Shown here: in pieces, positions 33,293 to 45,664 of the stretch
Numbering within the stretch: position 1 is the first letter of the stretch
Layout: each line of letters begins with the position of its first letter
Assembly: GCA_020746105.1 (NCBI GenBank)
Contig: CM036617.1
Span: forward strand, 170,900,412-170,964,411
Length of the DNA: 64,000 nucleotides
Direction: 5' to 3'
Origin: Trogon surrucura
Lineage: Eukaryota; Chordata; Aves; Trogoniformes; Trogonidae
The notes under the pieces: generated by a model
Databases searched by the model: none
What the model was told of the DNA's origin: nothing
What the model saw: the letters and a program-made list of their open reading frames with translations, nothing else
Made by a program: the position numbers and the translations under genes

Positions 33293-34462
33293 TGTTTTGG
33301 TTTGGCCTGGCCGGATTTTGGCAGCGGGGGGCGGAGCTGCAGGGTGGCTTCTGCAAGAAGCTGCTAGAAGCTCCCCGAGTTTGATAGAGCCAATGCCAGC
33401 CGGCTCCAAAGAGGGACCTGCCACTGGCCAAGGCTGAGCCTATCAGTCAAGTGATAGGAGAGGAACGCCTCTGTGAAAACATATTTAAGAATGGGGAAAA
33501 GAACTGCACCACAACAGCTGGCACAGAGATGGAGGAGTGAGAATCTGTGCAGACACCAAGGTCAGTGAAGAACGAGGCGGGGGGAGGATGAGCTCCAGGC
33601 ACCGGAGCAGAGAGTCCCCTGGGTCTGTGGTGAAGACCATGGTGAAGCGGGTTGTCCCCCTGTAGCCCATGGGCGAGGTGCAGACGTCCACCGTGAGGAT
33701 CACCGCATAGATGTCCGCCGTGTGGGTGGATGCCTGAAGGGGGCTGTAGCCCGTGGGAAGCCCAAATCAGAGCAAGTCGCTGCCGGAGCCTGTAGCCCAT
33801 GGAAGAGAGGAATGCCCACGCTGGAGCAGGTTGGCCGGTGGGACTTTTGGGATGCTGCGGGTGGCTCACGCTGGAGCAGTTTCCCCTGAAGGACTGCGCC
33901 TCAGACTCACGATGGGTGGGCTGCCCCTCGTGAGGTGTCTCACATTGGGAATTTTGTGATGAATTGCCCTTCGTGGAACGACTGACGTCGGAAAAGAGAG
34001 CGTGAAGCTTGTCTTCTGTGAGAGGGACCCCACAATGGCCTGGGGAAGAGTGAAGAGTCCTCCCCCGGAGTGAAGAAGCGGTGGAACCAACGTCGGATGA
34101 ACTGACCGCAGCCCCCATTCCCTGTCCCCCTGCGCCGCTCAGGGGGAGGAGATGGAGAAACCGGGATTGATGTTAAGCCCGGGAAGAAGGGAGGGATGAG
34201 GGGAAGGTGTTCTGTTTGTTAAGATCTGTTTGCTCTTTCTCACTTCTCATTACTCCTCTCTGATTAGTTCTTTTAATAAATGTAATTAATTTCCCCAAAA
34301 TCGAGTCTGTTTTGCCCGGGATGGTAAATGAAAGTGATCTCCCTGTCCTTGTCTCAAACCCTAAGCCCTTTGAAATGTTTTCTCCCCCTGTCTAGCAGTG
34401 AAGAGGGAGAGAGAGAGCAGCTGTGTGGGCACCTGGCGGCCGGCCAGGGTCAAACTACCACA
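33293..34462 (+). mobile_element. ERV-like solo LTR inserted into CR1
   Basis: A 1,170-bp element starts TGTTTTGGTTTGGCC, ends CAAACTACCACA, and is flanked by CCTTC at 33288-33292 and again at 34463-34467. TG...CA termini and a perfect 5-bp target duplication are the marks of retroviral integration. A TATA-like CATATTTAAG near 33480 and AATAAA near 34274 put U3-R-U5 on the + strand. No retroviral gene lies inside. The ends are also imperfect inverted repeats of about 20 bp. CpGs are still frequent, so the insertion is probably young. The 5-bp duplication suggests an ERVL/class III type, but I do not know the family name. Confidence 0.85.
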
Positions 34463-35800
34463 CCTTCTAATACACCCCAGGATGCCATTGGCCTTCTTGG
34501 CCACGAGGGCACATTGCTGGCTCATGGCCATCCTGCTGTCCACTAGAACCCCCAGGTCCCTTTCCCCTGCGCTGCTCTCCAGCAGGTCAGTCCCCAGCCT
34601 ATACTGGCACATGGGGTTATTCTTTCCCAAGTGCAAAACTCTACAGTTCCCCTTGTTGAACCACATAAAATTTCTCCCCGCCCAGCTCTCCAGCTTGTCC
34701 AGGTCTCTCTGAATGGCAGCACAGCCTTCTGGTGTGTCAGCCACTCCTCCCAGTTTCGTGTCACCAGCAAACTTGCTGACAACACTCTCTAATCCCTCAT
34801 CCAGGTCATTGATGAATGTATTGAAAAGCACCGGCCCCAGCACTGACCCCTGTGGGACTCCACTAGACACAGGCCTCCAACTAGACTCTGCCCCATTGAC
34901 CAGAACTCTCTGGCTTCTTCCCTTCAGGCAATTAGCGACCCACCTCCCTACTTGGTCATCCAGACCACACTTCCTCAGTTTACCTATGAGGATGCTGTGG
35001 GAGATGGTGTCAAAGGCCTTGCTGATGTCCAGATAGACCACATCCACTGCACGGCCACCATCCATCCACCTGGTTATGTCCTCATAAAAGGCTGTCAGGT
35101 TGGTCAAACAGGACTTCCCCTTGGCAAAGCCATGCTGACTGCTCCTAATAACCTTCTTATCCTTGATATACCTAGAGACAGCACCAAGGATAAGATGTTC
35201 CATCACCTTTCCAGAGATGGAGGTGAGGCTGACCGGTCTGTAGTTGCCCAGGTCATCCTTCCTGCCCTTCTTATAGACTGCAGTGACATTTGCTTTCCTC
35301 CAATCTTCAGGCACCTCACCTGTTCCCCATGACTTACCAAGGATGATGGAGAGTGGCCTAGCAATGACTCCCGCCAACTCCCTCAGCACCTGTGGGTGCA
35401 TCCCATCAGGGCCCATGGATTTATGGATGTTCAAGCGTTCAAACTGATCCTTAACCTCATCAACCAGGGCAAACTCCTCCTTTATCTTGACTTCCTCTGG
35501 GGCCTCAGGGGACTGAGGCTCCTGAGGATGGTCTCCAACAGTGTAGACAGAGGCAAAGAAGGCATTCAGCAACTCTGCCTTCTTTCTGTCCTCTGTCTCC
35601 AGGGCACCCACCTCATTCACCAGAGGGCCTACATTGCCTCTAGTGTTAGTTTTGCCAGCAATGTATTTGAAGAAGCCCTTTCCGTTGTCCTTGACCTCCC
35701 TTGCAAGTTTTAATTCCAAGGAGGCTTTAGTTTTTCTGATTGCCTCCCTACATTCCCTGACAGCTGTCCTGCACTCCACCTAAGTGGCCAGCCCTTCCTT
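34463..35800 (-). mobile_element. CR1 LINE, 5' part (reverse transcriptase), 5'-truncated
   Basis: A minus-strand frame open from 35779 to the LTR junction encodes the CR1 reverse transcriptase: [33 protein letters not shown] (catalytic D in motif A), [12 protein letters not shown] and a motif C reading FAGD. The endonuclease domain, ORF1 and 5'UTR are missing, which is the usual 5' truncation. Motif C should read F/YADD, so one catalytic aspartate is now glycine. Apart from this and the LTR, the frame has no stops, so the copy is young. Confidence 0.93.
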
Positions 35801-38800
35801 CCACAGTATTATTAATGTAATATTATTACAGTTCTTCTAATTGTAGGACATTATAAAGAATCCTTAAATTATCTCATGCTGTGTTCTGTGGTCCCTTCTT
35901 GAATTCCAGCTCTTATACTTTTATATACTTTAAATAAATTTAGAAAGGGAATATGTGATTAGCAGTCTTTAACTGGCATCTAGATGCAGTTTTGTTTATC
36001 TTGATTTGTCTCATGTCACTTGAAAGGAGAACAAAGCATTGTCAAGCAAGAAACCATCAATTATTTGACTCAGTCTACTTCTTTCCTATACTAGCAATAA
36101 AAAACATTTCTTGTATGTTGCCAGATGTGTGTTTTCAAAGTATGTGGCGTGGTTTGGGAAAGTGTGGAGAAAAAAAAAATTTCTGAAATCAGGAGGATTC
36201 ACGTTAGGTGAAAACAGCTTGAAAATTACTTCTTGTTATTGAAGATCAAAATTCAAAACACTGTGGTTAATTTAAACATTTTTCTTTTCTGGGAAGTTAA
36301 AATTTGTTTTAAAGCATTTAAGGAATATTTTCCAATTTCAGATAGTGCCAAGTTTAGAATGTATTCATCATTTCACATGAAACAACTCAACCTTTGGGAA
36401 TGTTGGCTGAAGTAACTCAGTAAAAGAAACTTCTAAAACGTGAAAAATATGCTAAGTTTCTAAGTTTACATAATAGAAGACAAAAGAGCTAAAGCATTTT
36501 TTTCTGCTTAATTCTTTGCAAGGATCTTTAAAGAGTGATTAAGCATACCTGATGTGAAGTCTAACACAGATACTTTAGGTAAGCAAAAGGTGAACACCAA
36601 AACTTTTTACATCTGTCCCAAAGTTAGCTTAGAATTTGCTGACAGCCAGTTCTTCACCTAGTGCGCCCGCCCATCTCCAGTATCAAGAAGCACAGCCCCA
36701 TGGGCCTCTGCTGCTCAGAGACACCCTTGCAGCTTCGCTCAGCTGGAAGTGGAGCTTGTCTGGCTCCACACTGAGCTGTGTCAACCCAGCTGCGTGGACC
36801 AAAACCATGTTGCAGTTGAAGTGAATTATCAGCTCCCCACTGACAGCGATAGAAATGGAGGTTTGCCTGCCGCTTAATCTTTTCTTTCCTCCCTCCTTTG
36901 ATTTCTAACATGCTCTCTCTTTTGTCTGTGATGGAATGAGTCTAACTCATTAAAGTAAATTAGTTCAGTGTGCTCACCTAGCAGATGTTTGGTGCGGTCC
37001 TCCTAGGTTAGTTTTCAGCCTTTTTAGTGAGTTGAACTGTCCTAGTGTGTGTTCAGCACCACCACAGCTTGGTCAGGGTGAGCAGGACCTACACCCCAGG
37101 GGCAAGCTGTAAATCGTTTCACACTGGTTTTGAAACTACGCTCTAACTTTACAAATAAGAAAGAGATATTTGCCAGTTCAGTTCCTTGAACTGACTCGTC
37201 ATAGCATTACGTGGGTATATCAATGGCAGCACAATAAGAGATGAAGTAATAAAGCGAAAATGGGGAATGGGATAGGAATGCCTGTTCCAGTGAGTTTTTT
37301 CAACCATTGAGATGTGACATGAAATGCTGCCTGCAAGTTCATAATTTAAACATTGAAGTTGTTTTTTTCGTCAGTATACATGCTTTTCAGAGCAAAGTCA
37401 CTGTTTTAAGTTAAGGAATTTCAGTACAGCGTTATCATTGTTACAAATACTGGATTCATCAGTTAGTGCCCTCTTACCTAGGGATCACCAAGTTAAATAA
37501 AGCAACAATATGCAAAAGAAACTACTACTGAATGTTAATGCAATTTGAAATTGCAAGTGTGAAAATACAAAACATCATGTAACTAATCTGTAAATTCTTG
37601 TCAACAATACTCTAATTTCACATTATTAAAAAGAAAAAAAGCAAGTGGAAAACGTAAGGGAATAATCCTGTAAAATGTGTCACTTTTCATTGTATACAAT
37701 TACAAGTCCCACTGGTTACAAAAGATGTGTTTGCAGTGCATGGTGTGCAGCAGTGTGAGCTGTAGCTTGACTTATGCTGTGTAAAGTAAATGAGGGAGCA
37801 ACCTGATTTTCATTAGCCTTTATTTTAGGACGTAGCTGAGTGTGACATTTGCAAGTGTCAGAAACATTAATTCACATTTTTTCTTAAGGTCATTGGAAAT
37901 TCCAACACTTTGGGCCAAAATTAAGGTTACACTCTTCACTTTAAGAGCTCTTGTATGTAATCAAGGACTTCAGTGTAACTCCTGACAGTTACCACTCCTA
38001 GCTGTCATCCCATGTGTAATACACAGATGACCAAGGTGCTGTTGAACCAGTTGCTGAGCAGTACTCTTCACAATGTAGTGTTTTAACAAAAGTGGTAAAG
38101 ACAAGCTTCAGGGTAACACACTACTCTCCTTGTGGTTCAGCAACTGGCTCAGAAGTAGCTCATCCACATGCACACTTCAAGGGAGGTGATGAGATGGAGG
38201 ATGGATTCAGCAGGGTGCTCCAGGCTGTGCTGCCTCTTCTGCTTACAAGCCCCGTTGAAGTCTGACCAGGGTTTCTGACTGGCTGCCTGCTTCTGAGGAT
38301 TTGAGTCAGTGCTTTACTCACTAGAAAGAGCCAGAATGGGACTGAGTGTTAAGGAGTGTAATTTGCCAGTCATTCTTTTGTACAAAAAGTAATTTCACCT
38401 GGTGAGGTGAAGCCAGCATCATATCATATCCTCATAATCAGTATAACTTTGTAGATCAGACCTGATGTACATCAGTCTTCAGGCACCATGTTAAAAAAAA
38501 ACAACCACAAACCAAAAAAACCAGATCAACACTAGAGGAATATGTTGGCATTTATCAGTTTTAAACAGTCTTAGCTGAGTTTTGTTTACAGGCTTGTTTC
38601 ACTACAGTTGTTTAAACATGCCGTACTGCCACAGTGTAAATGCAGCAGTATGTTTTATGCCTATAATAAGACTGTTTCTTACTTAACTCTGAGCTTTTAA
38701 ACTTTACAGTTTGCGAATCAAAGCAATTAAAGTTTTACAACTTCTTTATAAATGGATTTATCAATTTTTGTAACTCAAGAACTTGACATGGCTGAAGTAT

Positions 38801-38902
38801 ATCCTCAAAAGCATATAATCATATACTCTCAAAAGCTGAATTGGCAATTAAATAAGTAAGGCTTTACCAGAAGGATGATGCTTCATGCCAAAGAAACTCA
38901 GC

Positions 38903-38916
38903 TATATATATATATA
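38903..38916. repeat. (TA)n microsatellite
   Basis: About seven TA units followed by a TTTATTATTATT run in NR2C1 intron 1. Confidence 0.75.
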
Positions 38917-39321
38917 TTTTATTATTATTTAATGACGACTTTGAGTGACGGAATTTTGACACAAAAATAGGAAGAGCTAATACCCCCTTCCTTTTTTTCA
39001 AGTAGTAGGTTTTCTGAAAAGAATGCAGTAGGATGATTAATGTCACATTAGAAGAGGCCTCAAATTGCCACATTCTAATACGTGTGAAAATGCAGAAAAA
39101 CAGAGTACACGCTTCCAATGCATCAATTACTGTTGTAAACACTAATTAACTGCTTTCGTAGCTCTTTCATAATGTAGCAGTTATCAGTTGGTACTGATAG
39201 GAATTATATCGAGGAAAGAACCTAGTTACTGTGTTAGCCGAAGTAGTTTTTTATAATTGTAAAGGTATACTAACAAATTCTGTCACTTCAGTTATCCCAC
39301 TTAAGTCCCAGATAATGAATT

Positions 39322-39352
39322 TTATATATATATACACATACATCCACACACA
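39322..39352. repeat. (TA)n/(CA)n microsatellite
   Basis: A run of TA units passes into interrupted CA units. Confidence 0.7.
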
Positions 39353-39739
39353 CTTTATGCTGTTGGAATACTTCCATTGTATTTTTTGAGGCAATGGATT
39401 TCTGCATATAAGCTATTGTCAATTGCATGTCAGAGGTGGTGTGCTTGATATTTTTATTGATTACCAGCATGATTTTCAGGGCTATCTTCTAAGTTATCAA
39501 GAACTAGTATGTGCTGTATCTTTACCAGCTTCTCTCCAGAAATTTCCCATTGCTACTAGTAATACTGTTACAGCAAGAAGAACACCAACACTGTTAATAT
39601 TTTTATTTAAGTAGTAGTCTGAGCTAAGGACACAGCATGTTAATGGTCCGTGCAAACTATTAAAAATGTTCTTTGAATTTTACATAGCAACTCTTTATTG
39701 TGGTCTGAATGTAGTGGTTTTGGTTTCTTAATCAATATG

Positions 39740-40281
39740 AGGGCAGGCTGAGACAGTTGGGACTGTTCAGCCTGGAGAAGAGAAGGCTCCAGAGAGATCT
39801 TACAGTGACCTTCTAGTACTTAAAGGGAGCCCACAGGAAAGAATCACAGAATCACAGAATGTTCGGGGTTGGAAGGGACCTCAAAAGATCATCTAGTCCA
39901 GCCCCCCTGCCGGAGCAGGATCACCTACAGTAGGTCACACAGGAACGTGTCCAGGCGGGTTTTGAATGTCTCTAACAAAGGGGAGGGACTCTTTATCAGG
40001 GAGTGTAGTGGTGGGACAAGGCGTAACGATTTCAAACAGAAAGAGAGCAGATTTAGCTTAGATATTAGGAAGAAATTCTTTTCTGTGAGGGTGGTGAGAC
40101 ACTGGAACTGGTTGCCCAGAGAAGCTGGGGCAGCCCCCTCCCTGGCAGTGCTCAAGGCCAGGCTGGATGGGGCTTTGAGCAACCTGTCTGCTGGGAGGTG
40201 TCCCTGCCCATGACAGAGGGGTTGGAACTACATGACTTTTAAGGTCCCTTTCAACCCAAACCATTCAATGATACTGTGATT
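39740..40281 (+). mobile_element. CR1 3' fragment, sense, interrupted
   Basis: Sense-strand CR1: it opens with CAGGCTGAGACAGTTGGGAC, continues through the ORF2 C-terminus (DIRKKFFSVRVVRHWNWLPR in the + frame) and ends at TTCAACCCAAACC and an ATTCAATGATACTGTGA tail. A younger antisense CR1 (39841-39972) has landed inside it. The recognisable length is about 410 bp without the insert. Confidence 0.88.
39841..39972 (-). mobile_element. Short CR1 3' end nested in older CR1
   Basis: On the + strand it starts GAATCACAGAATCACAGAAT, the reversed CR1 tail, and continues through the conserved GGTTGGAAGGGACCTC to TTTTGAATGTCTC. It is a severely 5'-truncated copy close in sequence to the element at 32711. 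The host CR1 resumes immediately after it. Confidence 0.88.
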
Positions 40282-43200
40282 TCTTTTCCTTTGTATGTGA
40301 GCCCCATGTGTTCCTGCTCAGATGATTTGTCTGACAGCCGGTTCTGCATCTGTGGGCTCAGTTTCCTTGTGTTTATTTCAGGCATTGAAGAGGTAGGACA
40401 GCAACTGTACGGACTCTTCTTCATCCTGAAAGTTCAGTCTTGTTTGTATACTTGAAGTATTCTGTTCACACAAGTTCAAATGGGAAGCAGATGGCTCTTT
40501 TAGGTAGAGCCTTAAAAATCTGTTTCTAATGGTACATGCATCTGATAGTTAGTTTCTCTATGGCTGGAGCATCACAGTTCAATACCTGTATTCCTTCATT
40601 ACTGCAAGGTAAAACATGTTGGCTTAAATCACTTTCAGTTTTTAAGCTAAGTTGTTGTACTAAAACATCTTAGCTGTGAAGGCAGTCACATCTGTTTTAG
40701 GGAAGCCAACTAGCAGGTGCAGAGAAATTCCTTAAAGCACACACCTCTTTATTCTGGAGGCTGGTCTTTTTGCTTCCTATGAAAAACAATGCAGAAGTAT
40801 GTCTCTGAGCTGCAGGATGATCGAATTACCAACACAGAATGGTTGGATGAGCAGTTAAAAAGCTTTTGATTTCATTTGAGGTTTCTATGTTTCAGCAGGT
40901 TTGGCATGCCTGGGGTTTGTATAGCTGGTTAATTCGTGACAGTGGTCAAGAATTTATGGAGTTTCAAGATGAGTTTCCCGCTTCAATTTTTATTGTAGAT
41001 AAAAGAGGAAGTACTTATAGATAAAAGAGGATAATTTATTTAATTTTTGCAGAGGCACTGTCAGGTATACAGTGAAGCATTCTTAAAAGCTGTACTTATG
41101 TGGTGGTTGAGACCCTCAGTGATGGACACGTGTTCGTTACGCTTTTTTGAGTTTTGGTGTCAGGGGTTTTTTGGTGGTTTTTTTTTTAGAGGTGTGCCCT
41201 TTACAAGTCATTCTTTAAAGATTATAGCTGTTGAGAAAAACCTCCTTGAAGGTGCTTTGAATGGAGAGGTGACATTCTTCAAGTCCAGAAATAGCTCAGT
41301 TTGAAAGCTATTGTGAACACAGATTTCTCTTGCTTGGTTCTGAGAATCACATTTCAAAGAAAACTTTGGACCAGCAGAATTCTTCTGGTTGGAGAAGGAT
41401 AGGAGCATCAGTTGTTTGGAGAATATCAGTCTAGTCAGGCTTTCAGTATTTTATTAGCTGTGTTTGATAACACTGAATTAATAACAAAATACCTGCTTTC
41501 TCTCATAGCCATTCATGGTGCTTACAGGAGAGAGATTGTGTTACAGACAGGTGTTAGCACCAGTACAGAATTCTGCAATAGCCAGTGCAAACTCTCCCCT
41601 GCTATTGGTGTGTATTTGGCAATATGACAAAGAACACAAAGTCCAGCATCTCGGAGATGAGACGTTATTTAGTTCTGTGTTGGGACTTGAAAAGGTCAAT
41701 GTCTGCTAACTGGAGGACTAAAATCCACCAAGAGGTTGAAATGTCTGTGCTGAAGTGTATTTCTACTGCAAGGCTTAGCTGTAAATAAACTCATGTGTGT
41801 GAAGCTTTTATAACTACACTGCTTTCTTGCATTAGTTTTAAAAGTAGCTTTGACTGCTACGGTTCTCATAACTAGAAAGTAATACCCTTGCTAGAAATAG
41901 GGGATGAGGTAAGAAGATAGATCCCTATCTATCTCCTAATTGTCCCATACTTCAGCTTATGGACCAGAAGTATCTGCTGGGCCACTTCACCATGGTGATA
42001 AGCGTTACCTGTTTGTCCTGTGGCTATATGTAGCTTTTTTTCATCCTTTGTTTTTTGTTTCTTCACCAGGTTCATCTGTAACATCCAAAAATAAGTGGAT
42101 CTAAGCTCCAAGGCTCATCTTGCAATGATTTATAGACCTGTGGGAAAGTATGGGAGATTACAGCTGGCTTAAGATGCTGCTGTGGAAAGGTGTGATCTAC
42201 AGTTCCCCTTCACCACTGGTGCAGCGATAGCATTTGCATGGTAGTGTAGCAAGTGCAAGTCATTCTGTGAGCAGAGAACTGACATGGACAAAAATAAAGC
42301 TTCGCTGCTGTCTGTGAAATCACAGATGTACCCGTGCTGGCACCAGGGAGAGAGGCTGGAACCTCACATCAAGAGATAGGTTAGGGCCAGCCCTTCAGGT
42401 GACAAAACAGCTTTGAATAAGGTAGTAATGAGCTTGCAGCGTTAAAAAGAGAAGGCCTTTGCTCCTTGTTAAGGCAGTGGACAAAATACTCGTGTAAGCT
42501 TGGAGAAATCAGATCTCTCCATTTACTCAGTTTGTGGCAAAAATATTCATGTGTTGATATGTTAAAGTAACTGTATGACAGAGAACGTGAAAAGAATCTT
42601 TAATTATAATTTTGTAGTGCCACAGATATGATAGGTAAGAATTCTTTCAATTCTTAATGTCTGAGTCAGTTTCTGTAAAAGTTATTTTTCAGATTTTACC
42701 TCTTGTGCACGTTCAGGATTTGATTGCAGGCTTTTACTAGATGAACAATAAATTAAGCTTTTCTTTTCACTGTACTGTATTGTTCATTTCCGTGTGCTGC
42801 TGAGCTGGTGCAACACAGCTATAGCAGTAATAATTAGTATTCAGTATTCTTGTTGGAATGTGCTAATTCTGCAGGCTAGGAGTTTGAGAAAAGCATAAAA
42901 GAAGATTAAAGTAGTCATAGGGCTCTGTTGGTAGATAGGACTAAAATTGAGAAGGTCATAATCATACTTTGTTATGGGGAAAAAATAGACCTGACTTTTC
43001 TGATGGGAAAATAATATTGATATAATTTAGTTTCTTTTGGGAAAATAATGTAGAAAATGGTAGAGACAGTGATTGCAGAATGGGAGACGCTACTGCTGTT
43101 TCCACAGGCTGACATCGGGGAACATGTATTCTCCATAATATTAGTTTAAACTGCTCAAAATAAGCTTTCTTGTGCATAGCTCTTCAAATTTGCACTCAGT

Positions 43201-43381
43201 GAAGTAAATCTTTAAAATTGTATAGTCATTTGTTGTGTCCTTGAAAATATCTGCACAGTAGTCCTATATGGAGGCAGTCAGAAGATTTTGTAAATTGAAT
43301 TGCATTCAAAATATTGGGGTTTTTTTGTAACTCAAAGCAACTCACGTTGTTTTGGTAGCTAAGAAAATAATGCATTTTTGA

Positions 43382-43470
43382 GTTGTAGAATGTTTCAGAT
43401 GGGAAGGGATATCAGGAGGTCTCTGGTCCAAAACCCTACTCAAAGCAAGATTAGCTCTGACATGAGACTA
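43382..43470 (-). mobile_element. CR1 relic
   Basis: TTGTAGAATGTTTCAGATGG followed by GAAGGGATATCAGGAGGTCT has the layout of the antisense CR1 3' end (tail, GGTTGGAAGGGACCT, then ...TGGTCCAA). It is old and much diverged. Confidence 0.7.
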
Positions 43471-44412
43471 CAATTTCAATGTTTTACTTAGTTTACTCTT
43501 TTTTGTTTTGCAAAATGTCATCATGTGCACAATATTTCTGATATATCAAATTATCACAAAGCAGTGAGATCTTCCTCTAAAATAACTCTTTGCAATAAGT
43601 GTGTCTATCTGTCGGGTTTACTAAATTGTTCCTAATTTGCTTTTAAGATGTTAAGCTTTTCTTTTTAGCTTTTTTAATAAAGTCATACTAACTGATGGCA
43701 CTGTGTGTAAACAATGCAGTATTTTTTTGCTATTAAATATTTTGTTTAGAAGACAAGAACAACTAATAGAGAGCATTGACTGACTTGAAAGTGCTGTTTG
43801 AAAGGTAAATTGCGCTGCTGCTCGCGGCATGCAGAAATGGGTTAAGAGTGCTCCTGCAAGGGTGCTGACATTTATTACATCTTCTGAGGAGATAGTGCTT
43901 AACATGAACTTCAGTCTCATGTTTTGTGTGGGTGCCTGTCATCTTTTGTCTTAATTAAACTGACGATGCAGCATCCTAGTGGGTGAGGCTGGTCAACCAT
44001 GGGAAAATATTTCTGTAGTCTTCCCTTCCACACATCAGTCGGGGTTTAATATACCCCTGTGCACACTTCCGAGGCCTGCAGGTTTTGCCCTGGTCAGAAG
44101 AGATTTCTCTTTCCAATTATAAGAGCAGAATGAACTTCAGAATAAGTTAAAAATTTGTCTGTGTGGTCGACTGGGAAAGTTTAGAGATCACTGGGATCGA
44201 AGAGAGTTCCCAGGAGTTGTAGCAAAGTTAACGAGTGAAAACCAACTAGCTATATAATACAGCTTTTCTGCATATGTAACTAACGTCATTATCATTCTAA
44301 TCTTTTGTATGCTTACACACCACCATTCCTGCTTATTTTAAATAAGTAAATAAGTCTTTTATACCATGCAAAAAAATCCTTTGTACTGGTTCTGCTTATT
44401 CTTAGGTTGGTA

Positions 44413-44770
44413 CAGAAATACAGAATCAATAGAATGTATTGGGTTGGAAGGAACCTTAGAGGTCATCTAATTCAGCCTCCCTGCAGTGAGCAGGGATGTC
44501 TTTAACTAGACTGGGTTGATCAGACCCTTATCAAGGCTGACCTTGAATGTCTCCAGTGATGGGGCATCCACAACCTCTCTGGGCAACCTGTTTCATCATT
44601 TCACCACCTTCATTCTAAAAAAATTCTTCTTTCTATCCAGTCTAAATCTACCCTCTTTTAGTTTAAAACCATTGCCCCTTGTCCTTTTGCAGCAGGCCTT
44701 GCTAAGAAGATTGCTCCCATCTTTCCTACAGGCCTCCTTTAAGTACTGAAAGGCCGTGTTGGTATTAAAA
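44413..44770 (-). mobile_element. CR1 3' fragment, antisense
   Basis: About 360 bp beginning with the reversed tail (AATACAGAATCAATAGAATG) and GGGTTGGAAGGAACCTTAGA. It continues into antisense ORF2 C-terminus. It represents a different, older CR1 subfamily from 32711, with many substitutions. Confidence 0.88.
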
Positions 44771-45588
44771 ACCTTTATAACGTCATCTGCCATGAAGACA
44801 TGGCATAGTCTGAGTATGTTGTGTATTGGAAACAAAACCATTTTAGTACATAGACAAATCCTTTAGTCTTTGTTCATACAAGAAGTTAGTATTAGAGTGT
44901 TTTTAATACAGCTTTTCTCAGGAAAATCAGTTTTTTATGATGCTTCATAATTTGTATGTGTTCCTTTTAAGTACTGCCTAGTGAATATTTGTAAGTCAAT
45001 ACCCAGGGAGAAGCAAGGCATACATCTGACTACTTTATACTGCATCACTGTAAGGGTGTCTGTTAAATCCTACCAAATTATTTTAACAATCTTTTAACAT
45101 GTATATTTTCTGCTTCCCAAGTAGTGCCTCCTAGTAATTATAAAATTAGTTATAAAATTGATCTTCAAGCACTCCTGTTAATACTAAAAAATCAGTATGA
45201 GTTCAGAAGTTGATTTTCCCCCCCGTCTTGATTTGTGTTAACAAAACTGGCTCTGTTTCAGTTTTTAAGATGTTAATTATGTCCCTGTTGATGTGGTGGT
45301 CAGTAATACACTTCTGTTCTCACAAGGATTTTATTAGGTTGTTGCTCTTCGGGAAAGCAGAGGAGGAAAAATAGGAAGTCTCTGTGAGAGTTGCTTGAGT
45401 AAAAAGATAACAGAAGTTTACAGATAGGAAGTAAATTACTACTTTTGTTGTATAATCAAACTTAAAATTCTTCAGGGATGTCACCTTCAGACAATTACGA
45501 ACATACTTATGTGAACTATTATTTTCCCCAAGATATTTTTACTTTTGAGGCTGTAGATGTTAAGCATCTTCTTTCCTTTTTTTGACAG

Positions 45589-45664
45589 GAAATTCTGGTG
45601 ATTAAAGATCATGGCAACCATAGAGGAACTGGCCAATCAGATTATTGAACAGCAAATGGGAGAG
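45589..45664 (+). CDS. NR2C1: NR2C1 exon 2: start codon and N-terminus
   Basis: The exon opens after tttttgacag. ATG 45611-45613 has A at -3 and G at +4, and an in-frame TGA lies 12 bases before it (45599-45601), which fixes the start. The coding part is 45611-45664: MATIEELANQIIEQQMGE (18 residues), nearly identical to the TR2 N-terminus of mammals. The donor is GAG|gtacat, phase 0. The first 22 bases are 5'UTR. Confidence 0.94.

Larger units (their letters stand above)
24682..45588 (+). other. NR2C1: NR2C1 intron 1 (20.9 kb)
   Basis: This very long first intron holds most of the mobile DNA in the window: CR1 copies at 26819, 32711-35800, 39740-40281, 43382 and 44413, and a solo LTR at 33293-34462. 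Its first 0.7 kb is CpG-island sequence. The gaps 25,421-26,818, 26,861-32,710, 35,801-39,739, 40,282-43,381 and 44,771-45,588 are AT-rich with chance frames only. No RNA gene was recognised. Confidence 0.8.

Noticed and set aside
32793..33431. The 212-codon minus-strand frame as one protein
   Set aside because: Its first part (33293-33431) is antisense LTR. Only 32793-33292 is CR1 ORF2, so the frame is a chimera made by the insertion.
33447..34118. The 223-codon minus-strand frame as a gene
   Set aside because: It lies wholly antisense inside the solo LTR, which is GC-rich and has no internal retroviral genes on either strand.
34952..35713. Plus-strand frames of 105-126 codons
   Set aside because: They are antisense shadows of the CR1 reverse transcriptase frame.
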